DNA from: an uncultured Blastocatellia bacterium | Lineage (GTDB): Bacteria; Acidobacteriota; Blastocatellia; HR10 | Assembly: GCA_937934295.1 (NCBI GenBank) | Contig: CALHAI010000019.1 | Coordinates: forward strand, 1 to 42,611 | Direction of reading: 5' to 3' | Length of the DNA stretch: 42,611 nt | Shown here: positions 15,894 to 28,100 of the stretch, piece after piece | How positions within the stretch are numbered: the stretch's first letter is position 1 | Layout of the letters: every line of letters starts with the position of its first letter | Notes under the pieces: model-generated | The model's database searches: none | Seen by the model: the letters and a program-made list of their open reading frames with translations, nothing else | Told to the model about the DNA's origin: nothing | Position numbers and translations under genes: made by a program

Positions 15894-18158
15894 TCACGAC
15901 GCGCCGTAGATTCGGCGATAGTGCGCGACGTTGCGAAGGATGCTCTTGACATACTGCCGCGTCTCGGTGATCGGGATGCTCTCGATCCACTCGTCCATCT
16001 CCTCGGTGGGAAGCTCCCGGAGCCATCGCGTGACACGCACAGGCCCAGCATTATACGCCGCCAGGGCGTACTCGATCCGTCCGAACCGCCGCCATTGCTC
16101 GGCCAGGTAGGCCGTCCCCAAGCGAATGTTCAAGGCCGGATCATACAACCGCTCCGGGGAGAGGCGCCGCAGACCATATCGACGGGCGACCAACTGCCCC
16201 GTCGAGGGGATCAGTTGCATCAAGCCACGCGCGTTGGCGACCGAGCGTGCCCGCGGATGGAAGCCCGACTCCTGCCGAATCAATCCGGCGACGAGATACG
16301 GATCCAGACCATGCGCTTCGGCATTTCGCCGAATAAGGTCCCAATGGGTGAGGGGGAAGAGCAAGCGAAAGACGTCTGCCGAGACTTCATCGCCGCGATA
16401 CGCGGCGTATTCGGGATGCGCTTGCCGCAGGGCGTTGATCGCTGCCAAAGGATCGCCCTGATCCCAATAAAGGCGGGCCAGCTCCAAGCACACGCGGGGC
16501 GACGTCGGCGCCTCGCGTTGAGCCACGGTGAGTTCGCCAAGCGCTAACTCGTCCAATCGAATCGCGCGCAGCTCAAGGGCCTTCTCCACGCGCTCGAGCG
16601 TGCGGGGTCCGGCCGTCTCTTCGGGGGCGCGGATGGGGCGCAGGTTCGCGACCGCGCGCTCAAGCAGCGAATCCTCGAAGGACTCGCCCTGTCGTCGAGC
16701 CGGCCACGCGGCGACGATGCCTTGGGCACTCAAGCGCTCCAAGCGCTGGCGCGCCAGCTGGCCGTAGTAAGCCTCGCGATATCGTTCGACGATCTTCGCG
16801 TACAAGAGCACGGCACGATCTCTGCGTCCCAACCGTTCCTCAGCCCGCGCAGCCCAATACGCCGCCTGCGCGAACAGCTCCGACAGCGGATGTCGCGCGA
16901 TGAGCGACAGAAGCGCGTGGGAAGCAGCGGCGTATTCCTTGCGCCGATAGGCGTCCCAACCAAGCATCCAAAAGGCTTCAGGAGCGAACTCGGAATCCGG
17001 CTGAAGCGAGACCAACTGTCGGCACGCGGCGAGCGCTGCTTCGCGCTCGCCATTGCGTTGGTGGAATCGCGCGCGGTCGAGCAATGCGCGCGCCGCAAAG
17101 GGACTGCGCGGATGGTGTTCGACCAGGCGGCGACTCGTCTCCACGAACTCGGTCGCGCGCCCAAGCCGTCGGTAACTCTCAGCCAGAACATAGAGAGCTT
17201 CAGCCTGAAGCTCGGCCCGGGCGCGCTCGCTCGCCTGTTGGAGCACCGCGCTCGCTTCGCGCACGGCGCCGGTACGTAGCAAACTCACACCGAAGCGCAG
17301 GAGCACGGCGGCCTCGCGCGCCACCTCGGGGAAGGCCGCACGCAGTGCGCGATACGCCGGTATCGCCTCTTCGTACGCGCCCACTTCATAGAGGCGATCG
17401 GCGCGCCTTCGCGCGCGCTCTCGTCCATAGCGCGCCACCTCGTCTACGAGAATGCCCAACCGGAGCAACTGCTCGCGGGCTCTCGCGCTCTCGCGCGCCG
17501 GCGGCAGATCGAAATGAATGCGTTCATACAGCTGAATGGCCAGCTCCGTCTGACCGAGCTTCTCATACCCCTCGGCCTGAAGCAGGAGTGCCGACACGTC
17601 GCCGGCCTCCGCCAACGGCGCGACGCGCGCGATGGCCATCATCGCCTCCCCACGATCAAGCGCCGAGCGCGCCGCATCCAACAGCGCCGAACGCGCATGG
17701 ATCGAATTCGGGTAAGTCTGCCACAGCTTCATCAGCTGCGCTTCGGCTTCGGGCGCCCGACCGAGCGCTTGGAGGCTCTTGGCCACGTAAAGAAGGGCAT
17801 AATCGCCGAGTTTCGTCCTCGCCGGGATGAGGGGATCTTTGAGCACGTCCACCGCCGCCACATATTCCCGAGCGGTGTACTTTCGATACCCCCGCAAGAA
17901 GCGCGCCAGGGCCGTGGCCGAAGTGTTCGGATACCGTCGTTCGAGCGCCTGCAGCTCTCTATCCGACGGCTGACCCCCGCGCGAGAAGAGCGCACGGAGT
18001 TCGGCCATCGCGCGCGACGCCTCCGCCGGCGGTTGTCCGACAAAGCCGTTCCGGAAACGGAGACCATCCGCCGATAGATTCGGAAGGGATTCGAGCAGGA
18101 GGGCGCCGCAGGCAACAAGCACCCATGCGCGATGCCTCCTCCAGATGATCGCTCGCAT
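15894..18158 (-). CDS. Soluble lytic murein transglycosylase-like protein (Slt70 type)
   Basis: A periplasmic enzyme that cleaves peptidoglycan glycan strands to 1,6-anhydro products. The 754 residues have a signal peptide (RRHRAWVLVACGALLLESL), then a long helical superhelix of TPR-like repeats (residues about 60-560). The C-terminal SLT domain carries GLIRQESGFHP, with catalytic Glu near residue 630, followed by ARGLMQLIPSTG and LAAYNAGP. Layout matches Slt70, somewhat longer than the E. coli enzyme (about 645). The ATG at 18158 has CGGAG six bases upstream; the frame extends to 18248 through the promoter region. First gene of the slt-TPR-der operon. Confidence 0.9.
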   Translation of the reverse strand: MRAIIWRRHRAWVLVACGALLLESLPNLSADGLRFRNGFVGQPPAEASRAMAELRALFSRGGQPSDRELQALERRYPNTSATALARFLRGYRKYTAREYVAAVDVLKDPLIPARTKLGDYALLYVAKSLQALGRAPEAEAQLMKLWQTYPNSIHARSALLDAARSALDRGEAMMAIARVAPLAEAGDVSALLLQAEGYEKLGQTELAIQLYERIHFDLPPARESARAREQLLRLGILVDEVARYGRERARRRADRLYEVGAYEEAIPAYRALRAAFPEVAREAAVLLRFGVSLLRTGAVREASAVLQQASERARAELQAEALYVLAESYRRLGRATEFVETSRRLVEHHPRSPFAARALLDRARFHQRNGEREAALAACRQLVSLQPDSEFAPEAFWMLGWDAYRRKEYAAASHALLSLIARHPLSELFAQAAYWAARAEERLGRRDRAVLLYAKIVERYREAYYGQLARQRLERLSAQGIVAAWPARRQGESFEDSLLERAVANLRPIRAPEETAGPRTLERVEKALELRAIRLDELALGELTVAQREAPTSPRVCLELARLYWDQGDPLAAINALRQAHPEYAAYRGDEVSADVFRLLFPLTHWDLIRRNAEAHGLDPYLVAGLIRQESGFHPRARSVANARGLMQLIPSTGQLVARRYGLRRLSPERLYDPALNIRLGTAYLAEQWRRFGRIEYALAAYNAGPVRVTRWLRELPTEEMDEWIESIPITETRQYVKSILRNVAHYRRIYGAS

Positions 18159-18187
18159 GCGCTTCTCCGTTCGCATATCCATGACAT

Positions 18188-18217
18188 ACAATACCAAGCG
18201 TCGAGCAAATGGGTCAA
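18188..18217 (-). promoter_or_regulatory. Putative sigma70 promoter for the slt-TPR-der operon
   Basis: On the minus strand TTGACC (18217-18212) and TATTGT (18193-18188) are 18 bp apart, about 30 bp before the slt start. It lies in the 71-bp region shared with the divergent SWIM gene, so the two units may be co-regulated. Confidence 0.5.
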
Positions 18218-18229
18218 ACGGGCTGACGT

Positions 18230-19393
18230 ATGCCGGACCTTTGGACACTCAGCGCGCGCGACGTCGAATGGTATGTCGAGAGCGACGCCGTCCTAAAACG
18301 GGGACGAAGCTATTACCGAAGCGGTCGCGTTCGCGAGTTACGGCTTGTGGCCGAGGATCACCTGCGGGCGCGCGTGCGTGGTCAGTGGGAGCACTTCTAT
18401 CGCGTCGAAGTGTGGACCGAAGGCGAGGAATTACATTCGCAGTGTTCCTGTCCCTACTGGGGGGTCTGCAAGCATGTCGTGGCCGTGCTCTTAGCTTGGC
18501 TCGATCGGCGCGAGGAGCTGAGCCAGGACGCGTCGGTCGGAGGGCGCGCGGAATCCCTCGCCTCCTGGATGGAGACGATCCCGCCCGATCTCCTTGGAGA
18601 CCTTCTCCTTGAAGAGAGCCGCATGAACAGTGCCGTCGAGGAGGTCCTTCAGCGATGGAAGGAGACGCTGCACCCGGAGCGGTTGCCTCGACATATCGCG
18701 CTGCTCTTTCGCCGGATGTCCGAGGCCTCGCCAAAAGGTATCGCGCGGAGCGAAGGGCGAATCGTCCATCTGCTCGCGTGGGCGAAGACCTTTGATCCTC
18801 TTGTTGCCGGGGCGATCGCGCGGGAGACACTCAAACGGGCTGTCGAATTGCGCCGTCGTCGGCCGGATGTGGAACTGACGGCGGTCCTCACGCAAGTGGT
18901 GGAACTCATCCAGGCACAAGCCCAGGCTTTCGAGCGCGATCCGAAGCTCGCGGCGTCCGTCTTACACGATATGATCATGCTGTTTCTGCTCGGACGCGCA
19001 TCCACGCGCGCGCTTCTTGAGCCGGCACTGGTGGCATGGGCTGAACGCTGGGGCCGTCGGGCCGAGGTGATCGCCGAACTGAAGCGGCAGCCCCTTGAAG
19101 CGGACACCGGGGCCTATGCGCTGCTGGCCAAGCTTTGCCGTCTCGAAGGTCTGCTTGAAGAGTACGAAGCCGCTCGGCACAAAAGTTTGGTCTCCGAGGA
19201 GGATTACCTGGAGTTGTTCGAGCACTATCTTCGGACAAACTATCCGGATCGGGCCATACGTGTGGGGGAACAAGGGATCAAGGCGCTCGGGACGAAGGCT
19301 TCGCGGCTGGCCGAGCGCTTGGCCGTGCTGTATCAAGAGTGGGGCGAGACGGCGCGGGCCGAACGACTTCTCAAGCGAAGACGATCGGCATGA
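18230..19393 (+). CDS. SWIM zinc-finger protein
   Basis: A 387-residue protein with an N-terminal SWIM zinc finger of the CxCxnCxH type: CSCPYWGVCKH gives C72, C74, C80 and H82. SWIM fingers bind nucleic acid or protein. In bacteria such proteins often accompany SNF2-type helicases, but none is next to it here. The remaining 300 residues are helical with TPR/HEAT-like character (for example YALLAKLCRLEGLLEEYEAAR, then DRAIRVGEQGIKALG), suggesting a scaffold. It begins 71 bp from the divergent slt start, and its TGA overlaps the ATG of the next gene. The function is not known. Confidence 0.8.
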   Translation: MPDLWTLSARDVEWYVESDAVLKRGRSYYRSGRVRELRLVAEDHLRARVRGQWEHFYRVEVWTEGEELHSQCSCPYWGVCKHVVAVLLAWLDRREELSQDASVGGRAESLASWMETIPPDLLGDLLLEESRMNSAVEEVLQRWKETLHPERLPRHIALLFRRMSEASPKGIARSEGRIVHLLAWAKTFDPLVAGAIARETLKRAVELRRRRPDVELTAVLTQVVELIQAQAQAFERDPKLAASVLHDMIMLFLLGRASTRALLEPALVAWAERWGRRAEVIAELKRQPLEADTGAYALLAKLCRLEGLLEEYEAARHKSLVSEEDYLELFEHYLRTNYPDRAIRVGEQGIKALGTKASRLAERLAVLYQEWGETARAERLLKRRRSA

Positions 19394-20385
19394 CCTTAAC
19401 GCAGCGCGAAAAGCTCATCGTTGGTCTCCTCCTTTTAGTGACGACCGGAGCTTTCTCGATATACGCCCCGAAGGAGATCCCCTGGCGCCTTCGCCTCAGT
19501 GCGCTCGCCGCGTTCGCCTTCTTCTTCTGGCCGACGTTGCTGCTCGGCACAACGGAGGGGCGGGAGAAGCTCGTGGCCTTCGTCCATCGGGGTGATGTGT
19601 TCCGTCGCGCGAACGTCTTCGAGCTGGCCTTCGCGCTCACGGCCCTTGTGGCGCTCTCAGCGCTCGCGCTTGGTCAATTCCGCTGGGAGGCGGTGGGGGT
19701 TGGCGCGACCTATCTCCTGATCCCAATGGCCGCGCTCGTCCTTCGACGTCCGAACCAAGATGGGCTCACGCTTCAAGACGCGCTCGCCATTGTGGCGCTT
19801 TGGTTCCCCATCGAGTTCGAATGGCTCCCGTTGGCTGAGCTCCCCAAGCGACCGGGAATTGGCCTGGACAAGCTCATCGGCGTGCTCTGGCTGCTCGTGC
19901 TCTTTCTCGGCGTGCGCCGTCTGGAGGGGGTCGGATACACGTTCCTCCTCGGCCGAGCGGACGTCGCGCGAGCCGGACTCTACTTCGCACTCTTTGTGAC
20001 GTTCTTCGCCATCCCACTGGCCATTCCCACGCACTTTGTGGCCTCCTCGCCCGCGATGCGCCCGCTTTCGGAGATCGGTCTTGCGCTCCTCGGCACAGCC
20101 TTTTTGATCGCCTTGCCCGAAGAATTGCTCTTTCGTGGTGTCCTCCTGAATCTGCTGATCCGGCGCTGGCGCGCGCATCCCGTGCGAGCTCTGGCCATCG
20201 CCTCGTTCATTTTCGGGCTCGCGCACGCCAATAATCCGGAAGAACCGACATGGGTGTATATCGTGCTGGCGACCATCGCCGGATGGTTTTATGGGCTCGC
20301 GTACATGAAGACGGGGAAGGTGACTGTCGCGGCACTCCTCCACTGGATGGTCAACAGCTACTGGGGCATCTTCTTCCACCGATGA
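19390..20385 (+). CDS. CPBP-family intramembrane metalloprotease
   Basis: A polytopic protein of 331 residues in the CAAX protease and bacteriocin-processing (ABI/Rce1) family. The three catalytic motifs are intact: EELLFR (E244, E245, R249), FGLAH (H279) and HWMVN (H318, N322). Eight or so hydrophobic segments precede and contain them. The start at 19390 overlaps the SWIM gene by 4 bp (ATGA), implying translational coupling. Bacterial members act in surface-protein maturation or peptide self-immunity; the substrate here is unknown. It is convergent with pgsA, with 9 bp between stops. Confidence 0.88.
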   Translation: MTLTQREKLIVGLLLLVTTGAFSIYAPKEIPWRLRLSALAAFAFFFWPTLLLGTTEGREKLVAFVHRGDVFRRANVFELAFALTALVALSALALGQFRWEAVGVGATYLLIPMAALVLRRPNQDGLTLQDALAIVALWFPIEFEWLPLAELPKRPGIGLDKLIGVLWLLVLFLGVRRLEGVGYTFLLGRADVARAGLYFALFVTFFAIPLAIPTHFVASSPAMRPLSEIGLALLGTAFLIALPEELLFRGVLLNLLIRRWRAHPVRALAIASFIFGLAHANNPEEPTWVYIVLATIAGWFYGLAYMKTGKVTVAALLHWMVNSYWGIFFHR

Positions 20386-20394
20386 GCCGCTCGA

Positions 20395-21141
20395 TCACGA
20401 GGAGCGTCCGGGCAAACGCGCCAGGACGTCCTCCTCGGCCTGGGCGAGTTGAGGTGCAGAGAGTCGCCCGGGCATCGGATTTCGCACGAAGGCATAGAAC
20501 TGCCGGAAGTAGCCGTACAGGGACCAGATGGAGGAGATGACGACGAGCCAGAGAACGGCGCGACCGGCGCTGTAGAGCAAGATGCGCACGTCGTGCGCCG
20601 ACAAATGCCCGCTCGCAGAGAAGCGCGCCAGAACGTGGACGAAGGCCGGCGCTTCCCAAAAGACGGGGACGGCATAGGGGGTGACCGGCGGCCCGCCCTC
20701 ATCGGTCATGCTCAAGATGAGCAGGGCGACGGCGACGACTTCAGCAAACATCTTGAACTTCCCCATCCGCGAAGGGACGATCACCAAGCCCTCACGCGCG
20801 GCGATGCCGCGCAGCCCCGTCACGGCGAACTCGCGCCCGATGATGATGACGACCGCCCACGCGGGCGCGAGCCGATTGTCCACAAGCGCGATCAAGGCGG
20901 CCGAGATCAACAGCTTGTCCGCGAGCGGATCGAGCAACATCCCCAACGGCGAGACTTGACGGCGACGGCGAGCCAAAAAGCCGTCCAACCAATCCGTGAG
21001 CGCGGCCGCCAGGAAAATGGCGACGCCCAACAACCGCTGCGAGACACCAAACCACGCCTCCGAAACGCGCGTGAGTAGAACGACGACGAGCACTGGGACG
21101 ATGAAGATTCGGAGCAATGTCACCGCATTTGGTAAGTTCAA
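20395..21141 (-). CDS. pgsA: CDP-diacylglycerol-glycerol-3-phosphate 3-phosphatidyltransferase
   Basis: An inner-membrane enzyme making phosphatidylglycerol phosphate from CDP-diacylglycerol. The CDP-alcohol phosphatidyltransferase motif DG-x2-AR-x8-G-x3-D-x3-D is intact in DWLDGFLARRRR followed by SPLGMLLDPLADK. The TTG at 21141 is the likely start: GGGAGG lies six bases upstream and the protein then begins MNLPNAVTLLRI, as PgsA usually does. A longer frame reaches 21210. At 248 residues it is about 60 longer than typical PgsA. The extra part is a loop after the fifth helix plus a last helix (LWLVVISSIWSLYGYF) and a charged tail. Its partner cdsA is at 31.1 kb in this window. Confidence 0.93.
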   Translation of the reverse strand: MNLPNAVTLLRIFIVPVLVVVLLTRVSEAWFGVSQRLLGVAIFLAAALTDWLDGFLARRRRQVSPLGMLLDPLADKLLISAALIALVDNRLAPAWAVVIIIGREFAVTGLRGIAAREGLVIVPSRMGKFKMFAEVVAVALLILSMTDEGGPPVTPYAVPVFWEAPAFVHVLARFSASGHLSAHDVRILLYSAGRAVLWLVVISSIWSLYGYFRQFYAFVRNPMPGRLSAPQLAQAEEDVLARLPGRSS

Positions 21142-21470
21142 TCCATTCCTCCCCCGTCGTGCCAATTCCCTGCGGGATGCTACGCCCTCAATCCGCATCT
21201 TGTCAAGCACCGTCGCTCAAAAGGCCGACGTCGATGCGGGAGGGCGTGGATCCCACGCCGCCCGGATGACCTCGCCCAGAAGCGTGAAGAGGACTCCGAC
21301 TCAGAGGAGATCTCGTAAATCCCCCCACGCGTCCCTTCCTGGAGCGGGTGAAGAGGCCTGTGATCGAGAAGCCGTTCCAACTCGAAGAGTCGGGACGTGT
21401 ACTGCGCGAGCAGTTCAGCCGCAGACCTCCCGCACAGGCCTCCTCGAATGCGAACGGATGAGCTGGGCGT
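21142..21470. other. 330-bp gap between asparaginase and pgsA; possible decayed coding sequence
   Basis: On the minus strand a frame is open from just after the asparaginase stop to about 21180. Part of it looks helical and gene-like (AELLAQYTSRLFELERLLDH then PLHPLQEGTRGG). After that the composition turns to Ser/Arg and no start with a ribosome site is found. I see no RNA, repeat or promoter I can defend. Confidence 0.3.
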
Positions 21471-22535
21471 CTACTGCGGCGGGCGCTCGAAGAGGTAGGC
21501 GGAGTCTTCGACACGGCTGCCGCGCGCATCCGTGACGGCGAATTGCGCCCCTTTGAAGATGGCGGCTCCGGCATACTCGCCATTTTTGTTGAGGGCGTAG
21601 AAGTTCAACTGATGTGCGGGCCGACCACCGTAGAGTTTGACGACGCGCCGCAGGGCTTCCAGACAAGCTTCAAGCGGACTCATACCGCGCCGCATATTCT
21701 CCACGACTGCGTGGGCGCCCACGACGCGAATATTATCCTCTCCCCAGCCGGTCGACCCCGCTGCCCCCACCTCATTGTCCACGTAGAGACCGCAGCCGAT
21801 GATCGGAGAGTCACCGACACGCCCGGGGATTTTGAAGGCAAGACCGCTTGTGGTGGTCACGCCCGCAATGTCCCCGGCCTCAGTGATGGCCAAGCAATTG
21901 ATCGTTCCGGTGAACTGCCGCCAATCCCAATCCGGGAGCGCTGAACGCAGCGCTCCCGGCAGCTTGTTCTGCATCCAATGGTCGCGTTCGCTGCGCTGGC
22001 GCCGCCATTGGAGCCACACCTGGCGCGCGCGTTCCGTCAGCAACTCCTCCTTCTTGAATCCGAAGGAGAGGGCGAAGCGCAGCGCCCCTTCGCCGACGAG
22101 CAGGACGTGATCGGTCTCCTCCATGACGAGGCGGGCGACTTGGGAGGGATTTTTGATATAGCGCAAGGCGGCGACGGCACCACAACGTCCTGTTGGCCCG
22201 TGCATGACTGAAGCGTCCAACTCGACCTCGCCCTCTTCGTTGGGCAAGCCACCATATCCGACGCTCATGTCGTGGGGATCGTCTTCGACGATATTGACCC
22301 CCGCGATGACGGCATCCAACGGATCGCTTCCGGCGCGCATCAGTTGGAACGCCCGCTCAGTCGCACGAATTCCGTTGTAGTACACCGTGCCATCGGGCAA
22401 GGTGATGCGATTGGCGCTGGCGATGGCCAGTGGCCGATTCGGTCTCTCCACCTGCGCGAAAGAAGAGCGAAGGCGATGAGCCGCGAGGAACGTGAATCCG
22501 CTCACTATGAAATGACGGCGTGTGAGCTTCAACAT
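21471..22535 (-). CDS. Tat-exported N4-(beta-N-acetylglucosaminyl)-L-asparaginase / isoaspartyl peptidase (Ntn hydrolase)
   Basis: A self-processing Ntn hydrolase of 354 residues that should cleave Asn-linked sugars, asparagine or isoaspartyl peptides. The N-terminus LTRRHFIVSGFTFLAAHRL is a Tat-type signal, so export in folded form is likely. The predicted nucleophile is T211 in FTGTINCLAIT, the autocleavage point that frees the beta subunit. GRVGDSPIIGCGLYVDN and AAGSTGWGED are the glycosylasparaginase substrate-site motifs. The ATG at 22535 has GGAGG seven bases upstream, better than the open-frame start at 22568. It is divergent from the kinase gene 117 bp away. Whether glycoasparagine or plain isoaspartate is the true substrate is open. 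Confidence 0.88.
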   Translation of the reverse strand: MLKLTRRHFIVSGFTFLAAHRLRSSFAQVERPNRPLAIASANRITLPDGTVYYNGIRATERAFQLMRAGSDPLDAVIAGVNIVEDDPHDMSVGYGGLPNEEGEVELDASVMHGPTGRCGAVAALRYIKNPSQVARLVMEETDHVLLVGEGALRFALSFGFKKEELLTERARQVWLQWRRQRSERDHWMQNKLPGALRSALPDWDWRQFTGTINCLAITEAGDIAGVTTTSGLAFKIPGRVGDSPIIGCGLYVDNEVGAAGSTGWGEDNIRVVGAHAVVENMRRGMSPLEACLEALRRVVKLYGGRPAHQLNFYALNKNGEYAGAAIFKGAQFAVTDARGSRVEDSAYLFERPPQ

Positions 22536-22562
22536 GCCGCGACCTCCTTTGGCGGAATTGGC

Positions 22563-22590
22563 TTGCATCCGATCCGTTTTGCGATAAGAT
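22563..22590 (+). promoter_or_regulatory. Putative sigma70 promoter for the kinase-led gene train
   Basis: TTGCAT (22563-22568) and TAAGAT (22585-22590) are 16 bp apart, about 60 bp before the kinase start. It may drive the closely packed genes that follow, up to about 37.6 kb, though internal promoters are likely. Confidence 0.45.
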
Positions 22591-22652
22591 AAAGCCTATC
22601 AGGATACGGCAGAGGGGGAAGAACAAGCAATAGCCTCGGAGACTTCGCGCGG

Positions 22653-25166
<2,514 letters not shown>

Positions 25167-25192
25167 CGCCCGCACTCTGAGCGGAGGAGGAT

Positions 25193-28100
25193 ATGACGGA
25201 GAATCTCGCGCAACACTATCTGAATCAAGCCCAGCGACACTACCAACGCGGCGAGGTGGAAGCCGCGATCACGGCCCTGCGCTTAGCGATCAAGCAGCAG
25301 CAGGGACGCTTCCCGAAAGCCTATTTCCTCCTCGGCAAGGCCTTCTACGATGCGGGGGAGATCGAGAAAGCCATCGCCGCTTTTCGGACAGCCACCGAAC
25401 AACAGCCGCACTATCCAGAGGCTTATTATCACCTGGGGTTAGCCCTCGCGCGACGCGGGGACCTCGAAGAGGCCATCGCGGCCTATGAGCGGGCCATCGA
25501 GCAGACGGGGGGGAACAATCCCGGCGCCCATCACAATCTGGGTCTCGCGTTGTTCAGCAAGGGCGAGATTGAGCGCGCGATCGAAGCCTTTCGGAAGGCC
25601 ATTGCCCAGCGAGGCGGCATCTTCCCCCGCGCGTATTTCCATTTGGGATTCGCTCTGGCGCACACTGGTCGGATCAAGGAGGCTCTGGCGGCCTATCGCA
25701 CGGCTCTTGAACAATCGGGGGGGCATGGCCCGGAAGTTTACTTCCAACTCGGATGGCTCCTGATGGGGAAAGGAGATCTCGATGGGGCAGTCGAGGCCTT
25801 CCGCACGGCGATCGGGCAGCGCGGCGGGGTCTACCCCGAAGCGCAATATGAACTGGGGCGCGCGCTTCTGGCGCAGGGCCATCTGGAGGAAGCGATCGCC
25901 ACCTTCCGCGCGCTGCTCCGCGTGAATCCGAATCAGCCGGAAGCGCACTTCAACCTGGGGCGCGCGTATTTGCGCCAGGGAGCATTGACCGAAGCCCGCG
26001 AGGCGTTGGAGACGGCCATTCATCAACGCGGGGGGAATTTCGCCGCCGCTTATCACCAATTAGGGCTGGTACTCGCGCAGCAAGGGGAAGTGGAACAGGC
26101 GATGGCCGCCTATCACCGAGCCATCGAGCAGAACCCGTTCTTCCCCCGAGCGTACTACGATCTTGGGCGCCTGTATGCGACGCAAGGGATGTATGATGAG
26201 GCGATCGCCGCTTTGCGCCGTGCTCTGGAGCAGCGACAGGGGCATTTCCCCGAAGCGGAGTTGGAGTTGGGACGCGCGCTCGCCGGTGCCGGGCATGTGG
26301 ACGAGGCCATCGCGCATCTGGAACGCGCGATCGCTCAGGGGCATGAAGTCGCCGAGTGCTGGTACGAGTTGGGGCATCTCTTCTTCCTCCGACAAGACCT
26401 GGAGCGCGCGGCCGCCGCGTTTCGTCACGCGCTCGAAGCGACAGGGGGGCGATTCCCCCGTGCGCGATATAACCTCGGGCGCGTGCTCCATGAAAAGGGC
26501 GATCTGGCCGCGGCGGCCGACGCCTTTCGGCAGGCGATCGCCGAACATCCGCATTTCCCCAACGCGTATTTCAATCTGGCGCGCACGCTTTGGGGATTGG
26601 GCGAGTTGGAGGCCGCCCGGGAAGCGATTCTCACGGCCATCGAACAGCGCGAACGCCAGTTCCCGGAAGCGTATCACTTGCTCGGGCGCATCTGCTACAG
26701 CCTGGGCGATCTCGCTCACGCCATTCGCGCCTATGAGACGGCGATCCAGCAGCGTGGGGCGCCGTATCCGGAAGCTTGGCGCGATCTGGGACTCGCGCTC
26801 TTCACGCACGGGCAATTGGACGAGGCGATCGAGGCCTATCGGCGCGCGATCGCCGCGCGCGAGGCACCGTGGCCCGAGGCGTATCTGGAGCTCGGGCGCG
26901 CGCTCATGCAGAAAGGCGCCGAAGCGCTTCCCGAGGCGATCGAGGCCTTTCGTCAGGCGGTGCGGGCACAAGTGGAGTTCCCAGAAGCCTATTACAACCT
27001 GGGGTGCGCGCTGCTGCAGAGAGGCGAGGTGGAGGAAGCGATCGCGAGCTTCCGTCAAGCGATTCAGCAGCAGCCGGCCTTCCCCAACACCTACTTCGAC
27101 CTGGGACGCGCACTCGTGCAGATCGGGCGCGTGGAAGAAGCGATCGAAGCGTATCGGCATGCGCTTGCGCTCGATCCGAGCTTCGTGCACGCGCAGCATG
27201 CATTGGGCGTAGCCCTCTACCTCAACGGCGATCTCGAAGAAGCGATCCGCGCTCTTGAGCGAGCCCTTCAGCTCAAGCCTGATCTCGCGCCAGCGCATCA
27301 TGACCTGGGTCTCGCCTTGCTCGATCGCGGTGAGATCGAGCGCGCCATCGCGGCGTTCCAAACGGCGCTCCAAACCGCCGAGACGCCCTATCCGGAGGCC
27401 TTCTACAATCTCGGCAATGCGTACTTCCTGCGCGGAGACCTGGAGCAGGCGATCGCCGCCTATCGCGCGGCTGTCGAACACAAGCCCGATTTCAGTCAAG
27501 CCCACTATCGGCTTGGACTCGCGTTGTGGGAGCGAGGGGAACTGGCCGAAGCACGAACTGCGTTTGAACACGCCATTGAGGCCGCGCAGCGGGTCTTCCC
27601 CCACGCCTACTACAGTCTGGGCGTCACGCTCTTCGAGCACGGGGAATTGGAAGCGGCGCTGGAAGCTCTCAACCAAGCGATCGCTCAATGCGAGACGTTC
27701 CCCCTGGCGCACTACAGCTTGGGGAATGTCCTCCTCGCTCAAGGGCGTGTGGAGGAAGCGATCGCGGCGTATCATACAGCCCTCGAGCAAAGCGGCGGAC
27801 GCTTCCCGGAAGCGCTCTGGAACCTGGGAAACGCTCACGTGCGGCAGGGAGATATCGCGAAAGCCATTGAGCTGTACCAGCAGGCGATGGAGCAAATGGG
27901 GGGACGCGATCCCTACCTCCATCACAACCTCGGCCTTGTGCTCTTTCAGGCGGGTCAGTGGGAACAGGCTGAGGCGGCTTTCCGTCACGCCTTAGCACTT
28001 CATCCGAACGATCCGGAAGCCCATTACTACCTGGGCTTAGTCGCCCTGAGCCGAGGGGATTGCGATGCGGCGCTCACGGAGTTGCGCCAAGCGCTCGCGC

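Noticed and set aside
26060..27988. 642-codon minus-strand frame within the TPR gene
   Set aside because: A mirror frame that is itself periodic only because of the TPR repeats on the other strand.
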